Below the pieces are notes generated by a model. It searched no databases and was not told where the DNA came from. It saw only the letters and a list, made by a program, of their open reading frames with translations. Shown piece by piece: positions 1 to 5,280 of a stretch of DNA of 5,280 bases. This DNA comes from an uncultured Lachnospiraceae bacterium (GTDB taxonomy: Bacteria > Bacillota > Clostridia > Lachnospirales > Lachnospiraceae), in the NCBI GenBank assembly GCA_946409475.1, contig CAMJWQ010000250.1, forward strand, positions 1 through 5,280, read 5' to 3'. Position numbers and translations under genes: made by a program. Each line of letters starts with the position of its first letter. The first letter of the stretch is position 1.

Positions 1-392
1 ATTTCATGCACCCAATTTTCGATGTACTCACGGTAATCCCGCTGCTTTGCCTCCGCATCGGACACGGCTTCGATCATGGACTTTCCGGCACGCCTGAAAA
101 GTCCGAAAATTTTGCGTCCGGCATAGCCTCGTGGCCTGGGCGCGCATTCCATAAAGAGATATTTTTGCTCAAGGCCATCCATAATGGCCTCCAGCTCCCG
201 TATTTGATTCCTTTGCCTGATATAGCCGGCCACGGTCAGCACGCAAAGGCCGATTCCCCAGACAATCAGAATAATAATAACGACCCCCGGACCGGTTCCC
301 GTCAGAATCAGGAAAGCAGAGAGCACCAGCATGCAAAACAGATGCACCAGCAGGGACATAATCCGGTCGTACAAAAACTCCCCGGGCTTCAT
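1..392 (-). CDS. BceS-like sensor histidine kinase, N-terminal part (cut by window edge)
   Basis: Membrane sensor kinase that would autophosphorylate on a histidine and pass the phosphate to the response regulator encoded just upstream. The 130 visible residues read: a short cytoplasmic N-terminus, membrane helix 1 at about 12-31, a loop of only about five residues (TGTGP), membrane helix 2 at about 36-58, a charged linker, then YIENWVHE at 123-130. The phosphoacceptor is His129, at the start of the H-box, and the frame runs off the window immediately after it, so the DHp remainder and the ATP-binding domain are not seen. The near-absence of an extracellular domain and the WVHE box are typical of intramembrane-sensing BceS/GraS-type kinases, which commonly sense through a partner ABC transporter. 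The ATG overlaps the regulator's stop codon (ATGA), indicating translational coupling. Its own Shine-Dalgarno is weak (GGGA, 8 bases upstream). Family placement is good; the ligand is unknown. Confidence 0.9.
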   Translation of the reverse strand, partial: MKPGEFLYDRIMSLLVHLFCMLVLSAFLILTGTGPGVVIIILIVWGIGLCVLTVAGYIRQRNQIRELEAIMDGLEQKYLFMECAPRPRGYAGRKIFGLFRRAGKSMIEAVSDAEAKQRDYREYIENWVHE

Positions 393-1051
393 ATTTTATA
401 TCCCAATCCGCGCTTTGTTTTGATATAGTCCGGCAGGCCGATATCGTTCAGCTTGCCGCGCAGGCGCGTGACGTTGACGCTGAGGGTATTGTCGTCGATA
501 TATATCTGATTATCCCACAAATATTCAATCAGGTCGGGGCGGGAAACAATCTTACCGGGCGCTTTCATCAGGCAGGACAGGATTTTCGTCTCATTTCTCG
601 TTATGTCCGCGCGTTGTCCACCGTACTCAATTTCTCCCTTGGATAAAAAAAGGGTCAGTCCGTTTACCGTCAGGGTATCCTTTTCGGCCTGGCCGCTCCT
701 GCGCAGAATCGCCTGAATACGGGCCAGCAGAACCGGCAGGTCATAGGGCTTGGAGATAAAATCATCGCCGCCGAGGCTGAGGGCCCTGAGCTCGTCCATA
801 GAAGTATTCCGGCTGGTCACAAAGATGACAGGAACCTGAGAGACTTTTCGAAGCTCCATACAAATATGGCAGCCGTCCTGTCCCGGGAGCCCGATATCCA
901 GCAAAATCAGGTCGGGCAAAATTCTATGGATCTGAGCCTCCGTATCCGTGAAATCTTCAATGACCGCGGTATCGTATCCCGCGTTTTGCAGCAGAATAAT
1001 AAGCTCGTCGCGGATGCTTTTTTCATCCTCAATAATCAATATTTTAGCCAA
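389..1051 (-). CDS. OmpR-family response regulator, BceR/GraR-like
   Basis: Cytoplasmic DNA-binding response regulator, the partner of the downstream kinase. Numbered from the TTG start (220 residues, normal for the family), the receiver domain is at about 2-117. It has the acidic pair Glu8-Asp9, phosphoacceptor Asp52 in ILLDIGLP, the Thr79 switch residue in FVTS and Lys101 in SKPYD. The winged-helix domain is at about 126-220 and includes IDDNTLSVNVTRLRGKL, a pattern typical of BceR/GraR-like regulators; the protein ends RGLGYKI. An in-frame GTG at 1087 would add 12 residues (MIEQDTDKGGGN), but it has no Shine-Dalgarno and would begin only a few bases from the likely transcription start. TTG at 1051 is preceded by AAGGGTGGTGG and gives the usual family N-terminus, MAKILIIEDE. 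The stop overlaps the kinase start by 4 bases. Known relatives activate transporter operons for peptide-antibiotic or cell-envelope stress defence; the target here is not shown. Confidence 0.93.
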   Translation of the reverse strand: MAKILIIEDEKSIRDELIILLQNAGYDTAVIEDFTDTEAQIHRILPDLILLDIGLPGQDGCHICMELRKVSQVPVIFVTSRNTSMDELRALSLGGDDFISKPYDLPVLLARIQAILRRSGQAEKDTLTVNGLTLFLSKGEIEYGGQRADITRNETKILSCLMKAPGKIVSRPDLIEYLWDNQIYIDDNTLSVNVTRLRGKLNDIGLPDYIKTKRGLGYKI

Positions 1052-1055
1052 ATTT

Positions 1056-1066
1056 CCACCACCCTT
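1056..1066 (-). promoter_or_regulatory. Ribosome binding site deciding the TTG start of the response regulator
   Basis: On the minus strand this reads AAGGGTGGTGG. The AAGGG core lies 10 bases before TTG at 1051 and the GGTGG part 4 bases before it. No comparable purine run precedes the alternative GTG at 1087, so this site favours the shorter protein. Confidence 0.6.
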
Positions 1067-1099
1067 GTCCGTGTCCTGTTCTATCACTTTTGTGAATCG

Positions 1100-1128
1100 A
1101 GTATAAATAGAGATGCATCATGACCCAT
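1100..1128 (-). promoter_or_regulatory. Candidate promoter of the two-component system
   Basis: A -10 hexamer TATACT (1105-1100, five of six matches to TATAAT) has a very poor -35 (ATGGGT, 1128-1123) at 17-base spacing. Transcription would start near 1093, giving a leader of about 40 bases before the TTG start. The weak -35 fits a promoter that needs an activator, such as an autoregulating response regulator, but this is inference. It is the best sigma-A-like candidate seen in the gap between the transporter operon and the regulator. Confidence 0.4.
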
Positions 1129-1130
1129 GA
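1112..1130. promoter_or_regulatory. Overlapping short palindromes in the promoter spacer and -35 (possible operator)
   Basis: Two perfect short symmetries sit side by side: GATGCATC (1112-1119) and TCATG-ACC-CATGA (1118-1130). Together they cover most of the spacer and the -35 position of the candidate promoter, where an activator or repressor could bind. They are short enough to arise by chance. They do not match the TnACA-N4-TGTAA type of BceR site as I remember it, so the regulator identity is open. Confidence 0.25.
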
Positions 1131-1209
1131 ATAGTTTACTTCCTTTATGAAATGTCCGGATCGAATACTCTTGTATCCTGTTGTCACTTCATTTCAATAA
1201 TCGCTTCAT

Positions 1210-2946
1210 CTACATATGCCAGTTATCTGCTTTTTTTCGAATATGCCAATACGTCCGGTAAATACCTTCCTCCTCAAGCAGCTCCTCATGTTTTCCGCAT
1301 TGTTCCACTTTTCCTTCGTTGATCACAATAATCTGATCCGCATTTTTAATCGTAGAGATACGATGCGCGATCACAAGCAGGGTTTTATCCTTAACCAGCG
1401 CATCGATCGCCTTTCGTATTTCGACTTCATTCTCCGGATCTACACTTGCCGTTGCTTCATCCAGGAGTACGATTGGTGCATTCTTTAATATGGCTCTGGC
1501 AATTGAAATGCGTTGTTTTTCTCCACCTGACAGGTTGGAACCGGCTTCTTTTATCATTGTATCATATCCATTGGGCAATTTCATTATAAATTCGTGACAG
1601 CAGGCTTTTTTTGCTGCCTGTATGACCTCTTCTCTTGCCGCATTGGGATTTCCATACTTAATATTGTTCTCTACCGTATCATGAAACAGATAAACATTTT
1701 GAAACACCATGCTCATATAAGAAAGCAGGCTTTCACCGGTAAACTCACGTATATCCCTTCCTCCAATCCGAATACTTCCCTTCTGTACATCCCAAAAACG
1801 TGCGAGAAGCCTGGTGATCGTCGTTTTACCGCTGCCGGAAGGCCCCACGATGGCAGTTATGGTATGCTCCGGGAGCCGGAAGCTTACATTCCGGATCAAA
1901 GGCCTTTGCCCGTCATAAGAAAATTCCACATTCTCAAAAACAACAGTAAACTTATCCAGCTCGATCTTCCTTCCCTCCCGGTCTATTTCTTTTGCCGCTT
2001 TTAACTCTTCCACGCGATTCAGGGATTCATCCATACGGCGGATCAATTGCGTGAGCTGTCCCATTGTTTCTAACGGTGTAAATACTGTAAATGCTGCGCA
2101 TAGGATCACGGCAAAGCCGGCATAATCCATCTTATTTCCCAATACCAAATAGGATGCTGCCAGCACGATCAGACAGGCTGCCGTGCGGAAGATCATGGCA
2201 TATACACCATATAGGGGTGTAAAGACTTTTAACGGCTCACTGGATGCCTCCTCACTTTTTGTAAAAATTTCCTCCATACCATCCAGCTGTTTTTCATGCA
2301 TATGAAAGGATTTTACCACTGAAATACCTTGAATATATTCTAACGTAGCGGCTATAGCATCTTTCTGTGCTGCCTGTTCCTTTTTCGATGCAAGGATGGA
2401 TTGCAGCTGCAGCTTATGATACACGATCATAGAAATCGCTGCCCCTGCAATAAAAATCAAGCCGATCTTCCAGTTAAATGCCATGACGAAAAAGCTGATG
2501 GCAGCCGTTGCAAGAAATCCCGTTACAATTTTATCCAGCATATGCATGGAATACTGCTCCATAAAATTCAGATCACTGGTTACCGATGCCGTGATCTCTC
2601 CCAGATCGTGCTCATAAAAGTATCCCATGGATACACGCTTTAAATGATCTCCTACACGCATTCTTTCCTTTGCCACCACCTCATAGCCTGCCGTACTTTG
2701 CAGTCTGTAAACAAAATACTGGCTGACCGCCTTTCCTGCGATACCCAAAATCAATAAGCCGATGATCTGAAATAATAATCTGTCTGTATACGGTTCCTGT
2801 CTTTCCATGCTTGACAAAAATAAAAATAATGAAGCCAAAGCAAACATAGAAAATACTGCATCAAGAAAGCTGAAAAAATAACTGAGCTTTAATCTTATGG
2901 ACAGTCCCTCTGCTAACCGATGAATCCTTTTTATAATCTTAATCAT
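1210..2946 (-). CDS. Exporter-fold ABC half transporter (membrane domain + ATPase), second of a pair
   Basis: Membrane transporter half, 578 residues from the chosen start. Six membrane helices are visible at about 23-47, 57-79, 140-158, 161-177, 246-269 and 275-293, followed by one ATP-binding domain. That domain has the A-loop Tyr344, Walker A GPSGSGKT (368-375), Q-loop Gln416, signature LSGGE (472-476), Walker B IVLLDEA (492-498) with catalytic Glu497, D-loop SVD (501-503) and His528, so this ATPase site looks intact. The frame stays open to 3057, but ATG at 2946 is preferred: it gives the N-terminus MIKIIKRIHR, has GGGAGG 11 bases upstream and overlaps the previous gene by only 8 bases. 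The product is a paralogue of its upstream neighbour and most likely its heterodimer partner. RFWDV, IGGR and DPENE recall the YbtPQ/IrtAB-like group, which includes siderophore importers; a drug or peptide exporter is the alternative. Substrate unknown. Confidence 0.93.
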   Translation of the reverse strand: MIKIIKRIHRLAEGLSIRLKLSYFFSFLDAVFSMFALASLFLFLSSMERQEPYTDRLLFQIIGLLILGIAGKAVSQYFVYRLQSTAGYEVVAKERMRVGDHLKRVSMGYFYEHDLGEITASVTSDLNFMEQYSMHMLDKIVTGFLATAAISFFVMAFNWKIGLIFIAGAAISMIVYHKLQLQSILASKKEQAAQKDAIAATLEYIQGISVVKSFHMHEKQLDGMEEIFTKSEEASSEPLKVFTPLYGVYAMIFRTAACLIVLAASYLVLGNKMDYAGFAVILCAAFTVFTPLETMGQLTQLIRRMDESLNRVEELKAAKEIDREGRKIELDKFTVVFENVEFSYDGQRPLIRNVSFRLPEHTITAIVGPSGSGKTTITRLLARFWDVQKGSIRIGGRDIREFTGESLLSYMSMVFQNVYLFHDTVENNIKYGNPNAAREEVIQAAKKACCHEFIMKLPNGYDTMIKEAGSNLSGGEKQRISIARAILKNAPIVLLDEATASVDPENEVEIRKAIDALVKDKTLLVIAHRISTIKNADQIIVINEGKVEQCGKHEELLEEEGIYRTYWHIRKKADNWHM

Positions 2947-4720
2947 TCTGTGCACCGCCTCCCATACTCCACATTGAAGATCTAAGATGTGCTTCCCACA
3001 TCCGCCTGTAAGTATCCGATATATCCAGCAGCTCCTCATGTGTGCCTCTTGCCGCAATATTTCCTTTTTCCAGCAAAATCAACTGCTGTAAAAACATGAC
3101 CGTGGATAATCTGTGAGCAATCATAATAAGAGTTTTATTTTTTGTCACCGCACCAATCGCTTCTTGTATTTTATCTTCATTCTCAGGGTCTACAAATGCC
3201 GTTGCCTCGTCAAGGATGACAATAGGTGAATCTTTTAAAATAGCCCTGGCAAGGGCAATCCTTTGCCGTTCTCCACCGGATAACCGTTTCCCGGCATCTG
3301 CCGCATTCGTATGATACCCTTCCGGAAATCGTTGTATGAATTCTTCGCACTGCGCCAATCCGGCTGCTTTCATCACTTCCTCATCAGTGGCATCCGGCTT
3401 TCCGATCCGAATGTTATCCATAATGGAGCGTCCGAACAGAAAGGTATCCTGTGACACATAACTGACCATACCGGTCAATTCCTTCATACTGAAGGACTTT
3501 AGGTTTCTTCCTCCAATCCGTATTTCTCCTTCGGTCACATCCCAGAAGCGGTTCAAAAGCTTTGCCAGAGTTGATTTACCGGATCCGGATGGCCCTATCA
3601 CTGCCGTTGATGTTCCCTGTGGTATGTTAAATGAGATATCATGCAGCACCTCTTGTTTATCATAAGAAAAAGATACCTTTTTAAATTCAATAGTAAACTC
3701 TTTCACTGCTCCATTAATGCCATCTCCTGTTGTGTCCCTCACGGTTTCCAACTCAGCCGCATCCAAAGCTGCCGCTATTTTAGGCTGCAGCTCATAAAAT
3801 ACGGCTTCATGCTCTCTAAACTCCATCCGTTTCTGCAATGCGCCCACAATTCCTAAAGCAAGTACAATGGACGTAATCAGTTCTCCCTGTGTTATGGAAC
3901 CGTTTTTCAGCAAAAGAATCCCGACCGGAAGTACAAATGCCATACAGGATGGCATAATCGCCTGCCCAAGGCTCATATAAGGCCAGCATCTTCGGTACCA
4001 TTTTATAGTCATCTCTTTTACTTGTAAAACCGCCGTATGGAATTTTTTAAACGAAGTATCTCCCTGATTAAAGGCCTTGATCACCTCCATTCCATTGATA
4101 TACTCCACGATGGTTCCATTCATCACCGCATTCGCTTCCATGTATCTCTTCATCATATCTTTGCGTCCCAGCATGATCCCACTGTATGCCAGCGTCCCAA
4201 GTACCGCAGATGCCAATGAAGCCAGCGCCAGTCTGATATCTATCAGGATCAGAAAAACTACCACCAGAACAGGCAGAAGCCTATACCCCATCTGCTCCGG
4301 TATGGCATGAGCCAGAGGGTATTCCAGCTGCTCTATATCGTCTATTACAAGATGTTTTATTTCTCCGGCAGATTTTTTTTGAATCTCTCCCATTGGCATT
4401 TTCGCCAGCTTATCCATCAACTTTATTCGGATATTTTTCATAATCTGATATGCCGCCCTGTGTGACATCATGGTCGCTTTATTAAATAAAAGTGTTTTCA
4501 TCAGATACCCGGCCCACGCTGCCAAGAGAAGTATAACCACACCGGAAAACTCCAATGTTTTCTCTAATATCCCATTTAATACTATTGCTATACATAGGTA
4601 AGGCATAAATCCGGCCAAAACAGACAAAACAGACAGTGTTCGTGCCTTCATGAGCTCCTTCCTCTTATCTCCGGCAAAACCCAGGATTTCCTTCATCGGA
4701 TTTTTTCTTTTTTCTTTCAC
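2939..4720 (-). CDS. Exporter-fold ABC half transporter (membrane domain + ATPase), first of a pair
   Basis: Complete 593-residue membrane transporter half. The basic N-terminus (MKEKRKNPMK) is followed by six membrane helices at about 27-50, 58-78, 146-160, 162-182, 248-271 and 279-296. The C-terminal ATPase has A-loop Tyr353, Walker A GPSGSGKST (376-384), Q-loop Gln424, signature LSGGE (480-484), Walker B IVILDEA (500-506) with Glu505, D-loop FVD (509-511, Phe replacing the more usual Ser) and His536. The start is GTG at 4720, with AGGG 7 bases upstream; it overlaps the stop of the ECF ATPase gene (GTGA). ATG at residue 9 is possible but has only an A-rich leader. The product shares long ATPase-domain stretches with the downstream transporter, so the two probably assemble as a heterodimer with two working ATP sites. 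The group resembles siderophore-type exporter-fold importers (YbtPQ/IrtAB), from recalled motifs only; export cannot be excluded. Confidence 0.93.
   Translation of the reverse strand: MKEKRKNPMKEILGFAGDKRKELMKARTLSVLSVLAGFMPYLCIAIVLNGILEKTLEFSGVVILLLAAWAGYLMKTLLFNKATMMSHRAAYQIMKNIRIKLMDKLAKMPMGEIQKKSAGEIKHLVIDDIEQLEYPLAHAIPEQMGYRLLPVLVVVFLILIDIRLALASLASAVLGTLAYSGIMLGRKDMMKRYMEANAVMNGTIVEYINGMEVIKAFNQGDTSFKKFHTAVLQVKEMTIKWYRRCWPYMSLGQAIMPSCMAFVLPVGILLLKNGSITQGELITSIVLALGIVGALQKRMEFREHEAVFYELQPKIAAALDAAELETVRDTTGDGINGAVKEFTIEFKKVSFSYDKQEVLHDISFNIPQGTSTAVIGPSGSGKSTLAKLLNRFWDVTEGEIRIGGRNLKSFSMKELTGMVSYVSQDTFLFGRSIMDNIRIGKPDATDEEVMKAAGLAQCEEFIQRFPEGYHTNAADAGKRLSGGERQRIALARAILKDSPIVILDEATAFVDPENEDKIQEAIGAVTKNKTLIMIAHRLSTVMFLQQLILLEKGNIAARGTHEELLDISDTYRRMWEAHLRSSMWSMGGGAQND
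2958..2963 (-). promoter_or_regulatory. Ribosome binding site for the second ABC half transporter
   Basis: GGGAGG on the minus strand, inside the 3' end of the upstream transporter gene (its GGGA near-terminal residues), 11 bases before ATG at 2946. It supports this start over the longer open frame reaching 3057, which would overlap the upstream gene by more than 100 bases. Confidence 0.6.
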
Positions 4721-5280
4721 TTAGTATCCCTGCCTTTCAAGCTGATCACCTCATCACATAGATGATGCATAAATTCTCCATCATGGGTGATCACAAAAAT
4801 CAATTTCCCCTGAGATTTCATTTGTATCATTATTTCCCGCAGCCGGCGCATATGAAATCCATCCAAGCCGCTGGTAGGTTCATCAAGCACTATAATATCA
4901 CTGTCTGCTGCGACCGCTGCGGCAATGGTAAGACGCTGCTTCTGACCACCGGACAAAGACAGGGGATGTTTTTCCTCTGAACCGGATAATCCGCATTGCC
5001 GTAAAATCATATGCTTGTCTTTTAGAATATGATTTTTCTTTTCCGCAAGCACTAATTCCTGCCTCACGCTTTCCGTAAACAGCTGGTAATCCGCATCCTG
5101 CATCACAAAATACGTTTTTCTTGTCAGTGTCTTTTGGTCAACTATTTTTCCGTCCAATAGAATGCTTCCACTCTTACATTTAAATAAGCCACAGAGGATC
5201 TTTGCCAATGTAGACTTTCCCGCACCGTTTTTCCCTGCCAGTCCGATAATTTTCCCCTGTTTTCCCCAACGTATTTCCAT
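4717..5280 (-). CDS. ECF-type ABC transporter ATPase, C-terminal part (5' end outside window)
   Basis: Cytoplasmic ATPase that would power an energy-coupling-factor importer by docking on an EcfT-like membrane protein. The 187 visible residues hold Walker A GKNGAGKST (16-24), the Q-loop in QDADYQLFTESV (61-72; the QLF run is characteristic of ECF ATPases), signature LSGGQ (109-113), Walker B IIVLDEP (129-135) with Glu134, D-loop SGLD (137-140) and His166. Only 15 residues precede Walker A, without the usual first strands and A-loop aromatic, so the ATG at the window edge is probably an internal Met. The protein ends 21 residues after the H-loop, lacking the C-terminal extension of ordinary EcfA proteins of about 280 residues. 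This fits the second half of a fused double ATPase (YkoD-like, about 480 residues). The stop overlaps the start of the next transporter gene. EcfT and a substrate-binding S component would be expected to the right of the window. Confidence 0.9.
   Translation of the reverse strand: MEIRWGKQGKIIGLAGKNGAGKSTLAKILCGLFKCKSGSILLDGKIVDQKTLTRKTYFVMQDADYQLFTESVRQELVLAEKKNHILKDKHMILRQCGLSGSEEKHPLSLSGGQKQRLTIAAAVAADSDIIVLDEPTSGLDGFHMRRLREIMIQMKSQGKLIFVITHDGEFMHHLCDEVISLKGRDTK
4728..4736 (-). promoter_or_regulatory. Ribosome binding site supporting the GTG start of the first ABC half transporter
   Basis: AAGGCAGGG on the minus strand lies in the last codons of the ECF ATPase gene. Its AGGG part is 7 bases before GTG at 4720, which favours the GTG over the in-frame ATG eight codons later. 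Confidence 0.55.

Noticed and set aside
6..428. Rightward open frame of 140 codons opposite the kinase
   Set aside because: It is antisense to the kinase frame, which has a clear H-box and membrane helices. The predicted protein is low-complexity (Gln/His/Asn-rich) with no recognisable domain.
1170..1197. Second possible promoter, TTGAAA (-35) with TACAAG (-10), leftward
   Set aside because: The -10 matches only four of six positions with 16-base spacing; it is weaker than the TATACT candidate and would give a leader of more than 100 bases.
1130..1209. Search for a rho-independent terminator after the transporter operon
   Set aside because: Only very short self-complementary bits such as TCCGGA were seen, with no following T run on the minus strand, so no terminator is claimed.
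1594..2004. Rightward 136-codon open frame
   Set aside because: It lies opposite the ATPase domain of the second ABC half transporter, has no domain signal and is rich in residues typical of antisense reading.
2947..3057. Upstream 37-codon extension of the second ABC half transporter
   Set aside because: It would overlap the previous gene by over 100 bases and adds a sequence unlike a transporter N-terminus; ATG at 2946 has a ribosome binding site.
3816..4001. Leftward 61-codon open frame in another frame
   Set aside because: It lies entirely inside the first ABC half transporter, whose frame is intact with six helices and all ATPase motifs.

Overview
The window reads as one block of leftward (minus-strand) genes from a low-to-mid-GC Firmicute, most likely a gut-type clostridial relative. 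That placement is inference. It rests on the family content (ECF-type ATPase, clostridial-looking exporter-fold ABC pair, BceRS-like two-component system), on purine-rich Shine-Dalgarno sites and on use of GTG and TTG starts. There are no RNA genes, CRISPR arrays, transposons or long repeats.

Transcription runs right to left. At the right edge (5280-4717) is the C-terminal part of an ECF-type ABC ATPase whose beginning lies outside the window. It overlaps by 4 bases (GTGA) a complete exporter-fold ABC transporter half (4720-2939). That gene overlaps by 8 bases a second, paralogous half transporter (2946-1210). These three genes form a tightly coupled operon segment. The two half transporters are very probably a heterodimer with two intact ATPase sites. 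Their shared RFWDV, IGGR and DPENE motifs resemble the YbtPQ/IrtAB-like group, some of which import siderophores although they have the exporter fold. Side-by-side placement with an ECF ATPase suggests an uptake or processing locus for a small metal-binding or vitamin-like ligand, but the substrate cannot be read from the sequence.

A 158-base gap (1209-1052) follows, with no clear rho-independent terminator. It holds a plausible promoter (-10 TATACT) and two overlapping short palindromes. Next comes a BceR/GraR-like OmpR-family response regulator (1051-389, probable TTG start). It overlaps by 4 bases (ATGA) the start of a histidine kinase (392-1) that leaves the window exactly at its phosphoacceptor histidine. 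The kinase has two membrane helices with almost no extracellular loop, as in the intramembrane-sensing BceS-like kinases, which usually work with an ABC transporter.

Base composition changes across the gap. Sampled 60-base lines starting at 421, 541 and 661 have 37, 30 and 35 G+C, whereas those starting at 2101, 2881 and 3061 have 27, 22 and 23. The regulatory pair and the transporter operon may therefore have different histories, and it is not certain that the two-component system controls this transporter.
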